64,000 bases of DNA from Tetracladium setigerum (Eukaryota; Ascomycota; Leotiomycetes; Helotiales): NCBI GenBank assembly GCA_031472005.1, contig PZJY01000005.1:2728001-2792000 (forward strand). The letters are read 5' to 3'. The notes beneath the pieces were generated by a model. That model was not told where the DNA came from and ran no database searches. It was given only the letters and a program-made list of their open reading frames with translations. The position numbers and the translations under genes were made by a program. Positions 23,958 to 35,347 of the stretch are shown here, in pieces; the stretch's first letter is position 1; the number at the start of each line of letters is the position of its first letter.

Positions 23958-26900
23958 ATGCCCATCTATAACAGCCTCTACTCGAATCTCGCTCGTCAGG
24001 GGTTCGCAAAAACCTTTACTCACGGTTACGCACAATCCGTCGTTGCTGCGACTCATCCCCAAGTCTACGCCACACAGAATCGACCTGGTTTCGGTCTCCA
24101 TCGTCGCACAGGCAAGGTCGGACCATCCACATACCATTTCCAAAATGCTTTCCACAGCAGTGCCCAGTCTGCGAGCACAACTACCATCCTCGAGACCCGC
24201 CCCCAGAAGGACTCAGGTTTAGAGGCATACTTTGACGCATGGAAGGCGCATCACGAATGCGGCGAATCAGAGCAGGAATGGACACAATTTCAGTTTGCGA
24301 AGCGCATTGAGTGGAAGCCTTCGTCCGCTGAATTTGGTAATGAGCAGCCCGGCCAGGTTGAGACTTTGGCTGGTCCAGAGGCACCACCGGCAGCCGAACG
24401 GGCATACAGTGCGAGTGCAATAGACGACATCCAGCTGGCCGAATTGGTCGCGGCAGAGGAAGCTGCTCTTGCGCAAATCGATGCTGCTCTCGAGAAGGAA
24501 ATCAAGTCAAGAAATGACCAGGCAATCTTCGAGGCCGAATTGAGTGTTGTGGCCGCTCGCGTGCCAACACCACCAAGAGCTCAATCACCAGCACTCACTG
24601 TAGAGTCTTTCGAGAAATCGCCAGTCAGCTCAACGACCACATTGAGTGCTGTTGAACTCCAATCACAAAGCTATGCAGACCACCTCACAAAATTGGCCGA
24701 ATCTCGTCGATATGCCGAAATTCCAGCCGTTTTCGAGGCTATGTTGGTTGCTGGAATCCAGCCAACAGCAACTGCCTACAATGCTCTTCTCGATGCTGCC
24801 ATTCATCTCCCAGCGGAGCGAATCCAAGTAGTTCCCAAGGCTCTTGATGTCTACTCTGACATGCTGAGGCGCAAGGTTTTGCCCAATACTGCCACTTACG
24901 ATACCCTAATCAAGTTGCTATCTTCGCGTTCCATTGAGGTTTCTTCGTTGAAACAGTCGTTGGAGGAAAAGCGTCTCAGATTTGGTGGTATGGAGGAGTC
25001 TGGAAAGTTCATGTTCGCTTCCAACGAACTTGAGTATCAAATTCTTGCCGAGGACGACCGACTTGACCTCGCCATTCGACTTTTCGAAGCTTCGATCACT
25101 TACCGCACTGACCGTTCTTACCCTTCTCAAACCTACCACCAACTGATTACTGCCTGCTCCGAAGCTGGAAAAATCCCAGAGATGGTTCGATTGTATGAGC
25201 ACATGGAGGCGATGAAGGTTGTCCCGTTGGCAGCTACTTTCCCACCCATGATCAAGGGTTTCACTCAAATTGGGCAGTTGAACAGTGCAGTCGAGTGCTA
25301 CAATGAGTACAAGGGAATGGCTATTGCAGACAATTCCGGAAAACTTGAGCTAACTGACCGTCAAGACGCTCAAGTTTATGCAGCAGTCGTGAAGGCCTAC
25401 GTCACATCCGATAAGCTCGCAGGCGCCGTTAAATTTTACAAACGAATTGTCGCAGAGTACCCCGCTGATGCATTCGAGCTCCGAGACAACATCATCAATT
25501 TTGGCTTTGTTCAGGGTCTTTTGGAACGCGCACAGCTTCCAGAAGCTCTTAGCTGGGCTGAAGGTCTCAGCAGTAACTCAAAATCCGATGCCATGAGCAA
25601 GATCTCTGCCCTTGCCGCTGACAAGAATGATAAGTTGACTGCTTCAACGGCATTCTCACATCTTCCTGCAAATTTCACTGATGCCACTCCTGCCATGGCA
25701 ATGCTCGCACTTAGCGTTCGTCAGGGCGATGTCGCATCAGCTCAACGATTCTGGCAAGCTATCTCTGCTCCAGAAATGATGGCTACTGCAGCGTTCATTG
25801 AACCTACTGCAATGTATGCTGTTGCCATGATTGGATCTGGCCAGGTCGCTGAAGGTCTTACTCAATCTGAGCACATGTTCGCCCGCATTCGTGCTACAAA
25901 CGACAGTGCTCACATCGCTGACGAGATTGAGGAGGGTATGGAACTTATCGCACGTTTCATGAACCTACGTGGCATCGCCGATCCTCGGATTGCCATTCCG
26001 GAGCCAGTGTACCAACAGTCATTCACCCCTGCCCCATATGTTTCCGCTCCAGCTTACGAGGACACATTCGACCCATACGCTGCATCTACCGATTTCAAGG
26101 GATCTGCTCTCATTGCTGATGAACTTGAGAGAAGCAATGGACCCCGAAAGGTTTCCAAGCTCAATGATGCTCTTGGTCGATTCCGCAATATGCGTCGTGC
26201 TGGTCGTCACCCACGATACATTACCTACGCCAAACTCATCTCAGCTGCTGCACGTGAGGAGCGAATGAACTTGGTTCACGATATCCTTGGTATGGCTCGA
26301 TCCGATGTTCCACTTCTTCTGCAGTACCCTGTCGTTAGATACGGATGGGTTTCGATTCTTGACGCCATGGTTGGAGCCTGTCTCACTCTCGGTAACCGGA
26401 CTCTTGCGGCTCAATATCACCAAGAGCTTCTCGATATGGGTGCCGCTCCAACTGCCAACACCTTCGGATTGTACATCACAACTCTCAAGGAGTCAACAAA
26501 GACTTTTGACGAGGCGACCGAAGCTGTCAAGATTTTCCATCGTGCTAAGTCCGAGGGTGTTGAGCCATCTTCATTCCTCTACAACGCTCTTATTGGAAAG
26601 CTCGGGAAAGCTCGCCGAATTGATGACTGCCTCTTCTACTTTGCTGAGATGCGTGCCCTTGGTATTCGACCAACCAGCGTCACGTACGGTACTATCGTCA
26701 ATGCACTATGCCGTGTCAGTGATGAGAAATTTGCTGAAGAGTTGTTCGAGGAGATGGAGTCGATGCCAAACTACAAAGCCAGACCCGCTCCATACAACAG
26801 CTTGATGCAATTCTTCCTCACGACTAAGCGCGACAAGAGCAAGGTTTTGGCTTACTACGAGCGCATGCAAAGCAAGGGTATTCAGCCAACTAGCCATACC

Positions 26901-27485
26901 TTCAAGCTTCTTGTTGACACTCACGCCACCCTCGAACCTGTCAACATGGCTGCTGCAGAAGCTGTTTTGGACGTCATCCGAAGCAGTGGACAAAGACCTG
27001 AGGCAGTACACTACTCATCGTTGATTCACGCTAAGGGCTGCGTCTTACACGATATGGATGGTGCTCGCGCTGTCTTCGACTCTGTTATGGCCGATTCTTC
27101 TGTCCGTCCTCAAGCCTGCCTGTACCAAGCTCTCTTCGAGAGCATGGTCGCCAATCATCGTGTTCCCGAAACCGAACCAGTCTTGAGTGAGATGACCCGC
27201 AGAGGCGTTGAAATGACTCCTTACATCGCCAACACTCTTATCCATGGCTGGGCCAACGAGAACAACATCGAGAAGAGCAAGTCAATCTTCTCGTCAGTTG
27301 GTCGCGAACGCAGAGAACCAAGCACATACGAAGCCATGACCCGTGCCTACCTCGTCGCTGAGGATCGCGAGGGTGCAAAGGCTGTTGTGCGAGAGATGCT
27401 CGGCAGAGGATATCCTGGAGCTGTCTCCAACAAGATCCTCGAATTGCTCGGTGGTGGTAACGCGGAGCACTCAGTTCCAAACTGA
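23958..27485 (+). CDS. Large pentatricopeptide repeat (PPR) protein, probably mitochondrial
   Basis: PPR proteins bind organellar RNA and control processing, stability or translation of mitochondrial transcripts. The 1175-aa product is encoded by one uninterrupted exon. The N-terminus is rich in Arg, Ser, Thr and Gln and poor in acidic residues (first 65 residues), suggesting a mitochondrial presequence. Repeats of about 35 residues run through residues 240-470, 760-1000 and 1020-1160. Examples are GIQPTATAYNALLDAAI, KVLPNTATYDTLIKLL, GVEPSSFLYNALIGKLGKA, GIRPTSVTYGTIVNALC and GIQPTSHTFKLLVDTHA. An Ala/Glu-rich low-complexity stretch separates the presequence from the first repeat. It may be a functional relative of Neurospora CYA-5-type factors, but I cannot assign the target RNA. 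The strong codon bias (few rare codons) suggests steady expression. Confidence 0.85.
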   Translation: MPIYNSLYSNLARQGFAKTFTHGYAQSVVAATHPQVYATQNRPGFGLHRRTGKVGPSTYHFQNAFHSSAQSASTTTILETRPQKDSGLEAYFDAWKAHHECGESEQEWTQFQFAKRIEWKPSSAEFGNEQPGQVETLAGPEAPPAAERAYSASAIDDIQLAELVAAEEAALAQIDAALEKEIKSRNDQAIFEAELSVVAARVPTPPRAQSPALTVESFEKSPVSSTTTLSAVELQSQSYADHLTKLAESRRYAEIPAVFEAMLVAGIQPTATAYNALLDAAIHLPAERIQVVPKALDVYSDMLRRKVLPNTATYDTLIKLLSSRSIEVSSLKQSLEEKRLRFGGMEESGKFMFASNELEYQILAEDDRLDLAIRLFEASITYRTDRSYPSQTYHQLITACSEAGKIPEMVRLYEHMEAMKVVPLAATFPPMIKGFTQIGQLNSAVECYNEYKGMAIADNSGKLELTDRQDAQVYAAVVKAYVTSDKLAGAVKFYKRIVAEYPADAFELRDNIINFGFVQGLLERAQLPEALSWAEGLSSNSKSDAMSKISALAADKNDKLTASTAFSHLPANFTDATPAMAMLALSVRQGDVASAQRFWQAISAPEMMATAAFIEPTAMYAVAMIGSGQVAEGLTQSEHMFARIRATNDSAHIADEIEEGMELIARFMNLRGIADPRIAIPEPVYQQSFTPAPYVSAPAYEDTFDPYAASTDFKGSALIADELERSNGPRKVSKLNDALGRFRNMRRAGRHPRYITYAKLISAAAREERMNLVHDILGMARSDVPLLLQYPVVRYGWVSILDAMVGACLTLGNRTLAAQYHQELLDMGAAPTANTFGLYITTLKESTKTFDEATEAVKIFHRAKSEGVEPSSFLYNALIGKLGKARRIDDCLFYFAEMRALGIRPTSVTYGTIVNALCRVSDEKFAEELFEEMESMPNYKARPAPYNSLMQFFLTTKRDKSKVLAYYERMQSKGIQPTSHTFKLLVDTHATLEPVNMAAAEAVLDVIRSSGQRPEAVHYSSLIHAKGCVLHDMDGARAVFDSVMADSSVRPQACLYQALFESMVANHRVPETEPVLSEMTRRGVEMTPYIANTLIHGWANENNIEKSKSIFSSVGRERREPSTYEAMTRAYLVAEDREGAKAVVREMLGRGYPGAVSNKILELLGGGNAEHSVPN

Positions 27486-28709
27486 GATTTGCTCCTGCGT
27501 TTCCCTTTTCAACTTCTTCCCCGTCTATGAATTTTAGCGTCCAGCGCTATTTTCATGGAGGCACTGGAGTTTGAAACACAATAAACCCATATACATTTTC
27601 CTTTGTTATAATGATACCCGTGCTTTGGTTGTCCAGCACAAATTCGAGTAAAATTGGGAGGAGAGACTTGGGGTATCAGATTAATTTTCTTTTGTCGTCG
27701 TCCTGCGTCTTTTCTGGGGGATATTAGCATCAAAAAACATGGGGAAAGTGTTGCTCTGTTGCGCCTGTACCAACATTGAGCCAAATGGCGTTCTATTTTT
27801 CATGGGATTCGGTTGGGTGTGTGTGGGAAGAGCGGGGAGGTGTAGACTCGTTTTCTTTCGATTTTACGGCCATTGATGTGGGTGCTTCTTTTTTTCATGG
27901 TGGAACACGGACTGGAAACGCGACAAAAGACAAATCTCAACTCAATTATATCCTGGCAGTGCGCGCTCGGGGTTGTCATCATTTTTTCTCCGGTATAGAG
28001 ATGACAAACTTCGGGCGCGAGAAAACTTGCGGGGATTGGACATTTTTTTAATAGCTTGTAAATATAGATACACAAATTAAAGTGCTATTGCATAACCTTT
28101 ATCAATATGTTTTCTCTATGTTCCTTTTGACCAAGTTTTGGTCTGTCATTGTTTGGCTTGGGGCTAATCTATCGTGGTGGTCTGTGGGGTTTCTCTGATG
28201 CGTCTTCTCTTCTCCCTCATCTATATACCTTAGGCTTTCTCTCTTTCATTCTCTCTACCTACTCTATATTCTTCATCGTTGTTTGACCATTCTTCTTCAT
28301 CCTGCGCATCCCTCTCCCCACTCCGATCCTCCCTGCTCTTCCTTTCCAGATATGACAATCTCACCCTAGTTGCTCAATATCACACATTTACCCTCACATT
28401 CACACTTGCATTCATTAACATCAAAATACCATGTATGTGATGTGTACATGTGCATACATTTTCCTAAGGTACTGTACATAAAAAAAGCGAATGATAGTTT
28501 CATCATGTGTCGTTCATGGTATATTCCCACGCTCCAGCTGAACAAAATGTAAAAAAAACAGGAAAGAGAAATAAAAAATACCACAGCGTCCAAGTTCCAA
28601 CACTTCTCTTCCTTCCACCAGCGCACTTCCCCGCGCCACTCTCTTCTGTGACGAAGATAACAATCAAGATCCATATCCAAAACTCATTTCAACCCCCATC
28701 GCATCCCAT
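27486..28709. other. Intergenic region, converging 3' ends
   Basis: This holds the 3' flanks of the PPR gene and of the Ser-rich gene. It is T-rich with short runs of T. I see no supported gene. Confidence 0.5.
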
Positions 28710-29204
28710 CTACCAAATCTGAACCACCGGTCTCGGACTCCTCGGATCCATCATTCCCTCCCCACCTCCCATAACCGAAAACCTATTCCCATTCCCTCCC
28801 AAATGCAACGGTGCCGGTCGAGGAGTCGGCGTCTGTTTATGCGGATGCGTTAATCCCTGCGATGAACTCGTCTGTGGACGTTGTTGTGATGAATTTGAAT
28901 TTGTTTGGTGTGTGTATGATGAATATGAATTTGGATGGAGAAATGAAGAAGAGCCGTTTGTCGAGCAAGACGAGGAAGAGCGCGTGTGTGAATAGTGGTG
29001 ATTTGGTGGGTTGGAGTGCGAGTTTGAGTGGGAGGAGAAGAGGTTGAATGATGATATGTTATGGTTGTTGTTTTTGGAGGAGGAAGAGCAGGTTGAGCGT
29101 GTGGAGGATTGACTGCATTGTGTCGAGGCGGAGAAGGAGCGGGAGCGGGATGTTGGGGGGAGGGGGAGGGGAGAGGATGAGAGGTGTGATGATTCATTGC
29201 CCAT
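28710..29204 (-). CDS. Ser/Asn-rich small protein with MGN start and ordered C-terminal tail
   Basis: I do not recognise a named family. The 164-aa frame begins MGNESSHLSSS; Gly2 with Ser6 fits an N-myristoylation signal. It continues as Ser/Asn/His/Pro low complexity, and ends in a distinct non-repetitive tail, GGNGNRFSVMGGGEGMMDPR then SPRPVVQIW. Such a fixed tail after disordered sequence is the part most likely under selection. The start at 29204 has a purine at -3. It is possibly a small membrane-tethered regulator, but that is inference only. Confidence 0.5.
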   Translation of the reverse strand: MGNESSHLSSSPLPLPPTSRSRSFSASTQCSQSSTRSTCSSSSKNNNHNISSFNLFSSHSNSHSNPPNHHYSHTRSSSSCSTNGSSSFLHPNSYSSYTHQTNSNSSQQRPQTSSSQGLTHPHKQTPTPRPAPLHLGGNGNRFSVMGGGEGMMDPRSPRPVVQIW

Positions 29205-31465
29205 TTTCTCTTTTGGTTTTTAAAGTATATTGGTGGTCGAGGTGTACTTGGTTTACTCAAAATCCTTATCGTTTTTAAAGAAATGTTGCGACTCTCAGTG
29301 ATAAAGTTCTTCCTTTGGTGTGGTGGTAATGTTGTTGTTTCGCTTGTTTGTTTGCTTCGTTTGTTTCGTGATGTCGAACGTTTCAATCGCAATAATCGCA
29401 CTTTTCAATCCTCTCTTTTTCTTCAATCTTTTTCAAAAACAAAACTTCTTCGCAAGAAATGAAGGAAGGCGTCGCATCTTTAAACATCTCCGTCCACACC
29501 CACCTAACAATGTATGAAACATCTCCCTTCACAAGTGACAACTTGCCCCTCGCTCCCCTCACATCATCTGTCACAAGTCATTGTATACCCGTCTTGGCAG
29601 ACCCTTGTCCTTCCTCGCTTCACACTTCCTACTCTTGCAGTACCAATTTCACCCCCTCCTCCGCCACTTTCCTCCGTAATCTTATGATTATGATCATCCA
29701 ACCCCCCGCCTCATTCCTGTATCAGGTGTGAAAATCAAAATTTAAGAGTAATAGATTGATCAGCAACTTTAATTTTAAACAATCTACAAGTTCCAAACAA
29801 CGATAACGATGGTGAGGGGGAGGGAAAAGGGGAGAGAGAGGACAAGGAACTTGAGGGGTTCAATCTAAGAATCCAATAATTACAATTCACGATTCACGAT
29901 TCATGAGAATTCAATTTTTGAGTGGTTTAAAATTTCATAGTTTTGTTTCGAAAGATTGGAAGGAATGCTTACCATGTCTGAAGTAGAGTACAGATTATTC
30001 AGAGCTGGCTGATTGTATCATTGTCTGGAGGTATTAATATAGTCATCCTGTAATAATACAGATGGATGGATGCTGAGAACTTGGGAAGAGACCTAACTAC
30101 TCACGAGAGAAAGAGGCGAAAATGAGGGGATCGTTGTTTGACCTCGTTTGTTTTGGGTTTGGAGATCATCTGCAGGGGGTTTCGCTTGTCCGTTGTGTTT
30201 ACAACTCTCTCTAGCGAGACAGACCGAGATGAACACATGGCAACGTGGACGTTTGTCTCGTCTCGACTACTGTCGCGTGTCTTTCTTTCATCTAGTGCCC
30301 GCCCTCAAAAAAAAGAATCTACAACTAATTAATCACAGTCTTTCATTACTAGTTTTAAAGACTAAAGATCTAATGATTTCGTTAGTTGCTATCAAAATAT
30401 TGCTCTCAAGAATCTTTCCTTTCTTTCGCGATTCGATCATCGCTTTGCTCAATCTTGGCAAAAATCCAACCAAAACCACAACTCCAACTCCAAAACCATC
30501 CGATACGTGCTGAAAGATATCGTTTCACCTTCCGCGTTTGATCTCCCCCTCCCCACCCCAAAATAAATCCCATGCTTATCATACACACACCGACTTTCCA
30601 AGATCCGCATGTTGGAAATTTACCTTTGCTTACGGAGTACTTTAGCCGTGTTGTCATAGCCACGCGGGCAGCCACCACAAGTGACCGTAATGTGTACTTG
30701 TACCCTAACCCGTTAGCTGTCATATAAATGTGGCGCGATATCGCGAGGGGTCCTGTTTCAACGGCCACCAGGGACTGTGCGAATTTCGGTTATGATTATT
30801 GCGGATTGAGGACTGCACGGACTGGATTGAATGGATAAGCGGGATAGATGGTGGGATGGTGGTGAGTACGTGGACAGATTAAAGAGGAGAGAATCGAGAT
30901 TGAGATTTGAGATTGAGATTAAGATTAAGAATATAAGAGCGGGAAGAGAAGGAGGGGAAAGGTGTGTGATTTGTTTCATCGGTTCAATGTTTGGGAAATG
31001 ATCACGATTCATCTCTCTCGAACCGAGGAACATCAATCAATGTGAATTGAAGAGCTTCAATTTAGGAGTCTGTCTTGCTATTGCCCTCCCTAGGTTTTCC
31101 ACTCCAAAATATATCTATCATTTGATGATTAATATGTCTATACTCGGTACATATCAATCCAAGATTCCCTCTAACTACCTCAAAGATTGATCCGCCGCTT
31201 CTCCTGTCTATACTACAACTAACTACCTTACAACTACAAAGCACTTTCTGTACCAGTAGCTCAGAACTACCTGGGTAGTGGTGCCTATCCTATGTACCAC
31301 AAAATCTTACAAAACCGAGATCCTCTGTCATACCATACAAATAAAAATACAAATACAAATACAAGCCCACTTCTTACCTCGATGTATCTCTACCATCCAC
31401 TATTATTCCAACCTCAGACACCCGCCCCCATCATCGCTCAAGTACGGAGTATACAATCCATCACA
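29205..31465. other. Intergenic region
   Basis: This is mostly the upstream region of the Ser-rich gene and the 3' flank of the phosphopantetheinyl transferase gene. GAGATT/AAGATT short repeats occur at 30893-30930 and AAATAC repeats at 31340-31362. Open frames (30148-30513 plus, 30406-30768 minus) overlap each other and look random. Confidence 0.45.
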
Positions 31466-33614
31466 TCACCAAAGAAAAGCAGGCGGCAAATCTACATCCG
31501 CCACAACCTTTTTAATTTTCACCCCCTCCTCCTCCCCGTTCTTTTTCCCATCAACCTCATTCTCTCTCTTCCCCTCAATCTCATTCTCATTCAGCTCCAT
31601 CGCCTCAATACCCACCTTCTTCTCCTCTTCCTTAAAGTCCCTTTTTCTCTGCTCGCTCTGCTGCCTCGTGACTTCATAATCCTTTACAATCCTCTTAATC
31701 ACCAAATCCCCTTTCCCTTTCCCTCCATTCGCTCGCGCCACGCGTTCTCTTTATTCCTCGCTTCTAATCTCTTGGCGCTTTTATCTTTGACGCTTTTATC
31801 TTTGGTGCTTTTATCTTTGGTGCTTTTGGCATTACCGTTCGCATTGCCGTTGGTATTATCACCACCAATTTGTTCAATATCCACATGATCCACCCACCAT
31901 CACTATCCACAACCATCGCCGTAGCAGTAGCATAGTCCCCATCATGACTAATACTAATCTTCACCTCCTTAGCAAAGCTGCCGGAGATGATGTAGGCGAG
32001 TGGTGGTTGTGATCCTTCTTCTGTGCGGGGTTGAGGGATGATGGCGATGTCGTGGTAGGTTAGGTGGGAGGAGTGGTGGGCCTTGATTATTGCTTCTTTG
32101 GCGGCGAAACTGTTGAAGATGGTTAGCAAGTGTTGTTAGTTTGGTGGAGTGAGGGAGTGAGGGGGTAAGTGAGGGAGTGGGTATTTGGGGTTAATGGGTC
32201 GGTAGAGAATAGGCAGGCAACAAGTCATATACCAAAGGGGTAAGAAGGGAGGAAAAGACGAGAAACGTACCGACCAGCGAGAAAAACGGCTGGTTTATGA
32301 AGCATCTGTTTGCTACTCTCGAGCTGTTCCTGAAGCACGGATTCAAGGTATAAAAAGACGTCTATGTCGTCCTTCAAGCCCACTCCATATGTACTAGGAT
32401 CACGTCCTGTGAGCGAAAATTCCGTGCTTGTGCTTCCCACCGCATCATGGACGGGCAAGGCTTCTGGTTCTGTAGTTGAAGTTGAAGTGAGTTGTAGTTC
32501 ACCCTGTACGGCTGATTCGTGAAGTATTCCTGTCGAAGTTTGTGTTTCTGGTTCTGATTCGGTGGTTATACTTTCCACCTCGTGTACAGGTAAGGCTGCT
32601 GGTTCTGTAATTGAACTTTCGATAGGTTGTAACTGATCTCGTACATCCTTTCCAGGCATTATTTCTGTCGAAGTTTGTGTTTCTGTTTCTGACCCCGTCA
32701 CATCATCGACAACAAGTCGATCCAACCCAATCTCGCGACTCTCCTCCCTCAACCTATCCATAACATCCTCCACAACAGCATCCAGCACCTTCCCTTCCCC
32801 AGCACCACTTGCCACCACATCCCACGGCGTGAACAATTCCTCCTTCCCAGTCTTGATCTTCCATTCCATCGCCCTCCTCACCACTTCCAACAACGCACCC
32901 TCCCTCGTAAAGACCTCGTGGCTTCCAGGCCCTTGGCCCTGGCCTTTCGGAACACCACCTTCCCAAAGTCCTCCTTCTTTTTCGTTTCTTCTTTTATAAG
33001 CTGTTGTAGCCATTCCCTCCCATTTATCCCAGCTTTTCCACTCCCAATTCCCCTCCCCCTTTTCCCCTCACCAACACTCTCACCCTCAAACTCACCAAAC
33101 TCAATCCCAAGCCCCCTCCTAACCCCCACCACAGCCGACAACCCCCTCCTCAAACAATCATGCCTCCAAAACATCCCCTTATAACCCAGCGGACTCCCAT
33201 CCTTCCCCTCCTCTGCTTCGTCCCGGCTCCATACAACGGCCCCCACTCCTTCAAATCCCTCACCTCATCTTCCAGAAACAACCTCCTCGCAAACTTCCAC
33301 CCAGCGCTCAATCCCGGTTCATGTTGTTGCTTTTTTTTCGTCTTTGCTTCCCCTTCTTGTTGTTGCGATTGCAGTAATTCCCTTCCACTTGTTGTACTTG
33401 TCAATGCACCTGTGAAACCATCTTTACCTATCCCTTTCTTCTCCTTGACTCTTGCAGAAGCATATATCGCAGACGATGTGATCAATTTGTGAATTCGAGG
33501 GATATGGCAGATATCGGTGCCGATGGAGATGGGAGAGGGGAAGGGGATTTTGTGGAGTTTTGGGAGAGCAGCCGTGATGGTTTTGAGGGGAAGAGGAGGA
33601 GGGGGAGGAGGCAT
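31466..33614 (-). CDS. AcpS-type 4'-phosphopantetheinyl transferase with large insertion and four frame breaks
   Basis: This enzyme attaches 4'-phosphopantetheine to acyl carrier protein. A stand-alone AcpS-type enzyme in fungi is expected to serve mitochondrial ACP (yeast PPT2). The AcpS core is split. The N-terminal part has IGTDICHIPRIHKL (metal-binding Asp) and KFARRLFLEDEVRDL. The C-terminal part has KPAVFLAGR, spliced to FAAKEAIIKAHH (catalytic WxxKEAxxK-like block), then VKISISHDGDYATATAMV. Exons are 32271-33614 and 31466-32109, with a GTACGT/ACAG intron. Several hundred residues are inserted between the halves. The frame shifts at about 33236-33241, 32930-32937, 31895-31899 and 31723-31727, all in G runs (C runs on the plus strand). 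One extra base at each gives one 663-codon frame ending DLPPAFLW. Residues after the core form a Lys/Glu-rich tail. As sequenced it cannot be translated as one protein. Confidence 0.75.
31770..31828. repeat. 15-bp tandem repeat inside the phosphopantetheinyl transferase tail
   Basis: The unit GCTTTTATCTTTGRY is repeated about four times on the plus strand. On the coding strand it gives repeated KDKS. Copies are nearly identical, so the repeat may vary in number between strains. Confidence 0.8.
32400..32700. repeat. Diverged direct duplication in the AcpS insertion
   Basis: The insertion contains two related blocks of about 45 codons. Each starts ETQTST, passes through a charged stretch, and ends TEPAALPVHEV or TEPEALPVHDA. 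The protein-level similarity is plain although the bases have diverged. Confidence 0.65.
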
Positions 33615-34329
33615 TATTTTATGGTTGTTTTATTATTGCGATCGGTGCGCCTGTGTTGTGTGCGTGCCATGCATGGCGTGTGGTGTTTGGATTTATGTGT
33701 GTGTTCAGAGGTATGAGGTGAGGATAGTCTGGAGAACATAAGTATTTCGAGAGCTATTCGGGCGGTGAGAGGGCTGGTGATGCGTGGACCCATCATAGAG
33801 CTTTGATGCAGATCATGGGTTTGTTTAGAAAGTGAGGAGCTATGATCGCTATCTCTACCCCTCTCCCCTGCTCACTCAAGGCAAAAACAATCATTATTTC
33901 TCCAATCATTCGGAAAAATATCTTGAGATTCCCAATGTAATATTTACCAAGCCTACTTAATTGAATTTAAATAATCTCACTGGTTGCTACAACACACTTG
34001 CGACATTTCGAGGACATGGTAAACTCTGAATCTCTTCCTACAGTCGTAACCATATTAACACTTGCATTTTCCCATTATTCCCTCGACGCTATGGAAATAA
34101 GTATGAAACATTCAGGCAAACAGTTGTAGCAATGATTCCTGAACCCGCAAGGAAAGCAAGCGACAACACCCCGTATCATCAGAGAGGAGAACGAATATCT
34201 TCACTGGCGCATAAAAAATATCACACTTTTCGCCTTGAATGCAATATTACTCCATCCACCCGTCATGTAACCATCGACTTCATTCCACCACAACAAATCG
34301 TAGCCCGTCGTTTTTTAGATACTGCCTCT
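33615..34329. other. Intergenic region
   Basis: This is upstream of the phosphopantetheinyl transferase gene and 3' of the DUF1774-like gene. I see nothing else. Confidence 0.5.
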
Positions 34330-35347
34330 TTAAGCGTCATCCAAGAGTGGGGCTCTCTCACGGTCGCCAGCATCAATACCAACTTCCTTGCCGAAGAAGC
34401 TTGGAATAGCAATGACAAGTGTTGAGAGGAACAAGACGGCCATGATGGTGAATGCGAAGATCCATTGGAAGGCAATGACGTGAGTGAAGAATTGACCAAC
34501 ACCGAGAGATGCACTGAGAACGCTAAGAGCAAATCCAATGGTCCAATCCTAGCGAGTGTTAGCAAAGAGATTTCTGACGAGGAGCAGGAGAAATTACCTT
34601 GTATATGGCAAGGAAGAACAATCCATAGACCAAGATACCCCAGATGGAGATGTTGGCAAAGATGCGTGCTGGCAAGCTATGAGCATTGACGGCGATAGCT
34701 CCATTGGAGTATATGGCAACAAAGGTCCATGCAAGTGGTCCGGAAACCGCAGGAGCATGGATCAATCGGTGGTATGTGTTGTGACGGAAGTATGCAGAAG
34801 AGAGGTTGAAGAAGTTGATCACAAGGAGAACCTCAGCCCACCAGAAATGGGAGCGAACGAAAAGGAGGATGAATCCGAAGTGTAGCAAGTTGTTCAAGAT
34901 GAAGTGACTTCCAACGCTAGCCGCAGCCTGGACATTGGTATCGTTCTTGGAGAAGAGATTCCAGATGTAACCAAGTTGGAGGAGGTAGAGACCGGCCCTG
35001 CAGAGACAAATATGTTAGTGGGAAGTAGATCGGGGCCCATTGGGAGATATCCTACCAGTAGATTGGAGTGATGATTGCGTTCAAGGAGAAGGGGGTTGGG
35101 TGAGCCTTGTTCTGACCGATGATGGTACGGCCGAGGTGGTGGTGCTTGCCATCTTCCGGTACGGCAAAGGTATAGTAGATGCTCGCAATGACCACCAGAA
35201 GCCAGCTGACGACGGTCAAGATCTTGTAGGTCAAGAGAGCTTGGGCGTTGTGTGACTCTCTACGAGAGAAAGGGTTTGCTAGGCAGGATCAGCATGGGAA
35301 GTCAGCAGCATCTGCGTTTATGCGAACATACCTGCGAAGCCAGCCAT
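34330..35347 (-). CDS. DUF1774-like fungal multi-pass membrane protein
   Basis: The function is unknown, and the family is conserved in ascomycetes. Minus-strand exons are 35332-35347 (a 16-nt first exon coding MAGFA), 35056-35278, 34598-34997 and 34330-34548. Introns of 53, 58 and 49 nt all have GT-AG ends, and the spliced frame is exactly 285 aa. Family-like text is NPFSRRE near the start, TPFSLNAIITPIYW, VGSHFILNNLLHFGFILLFV, INFFNLSSAYFRH, PAVSGPLAWTFVAI, IAFQWIFAFTIMAVLF, and the closing DRERAPLL. I count seven or eight hydrophobic segments. The acidic/dileucine-like end (RAPLLDDA) could be a sorting signal. The tiny first exon is easily missed by gene finders. Confidence 0.82.

Noticed and set aside
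30138..30768. Overlapping open frames on both strands
   Set aside because: They contradict each other, lack motifs and show no splice support.
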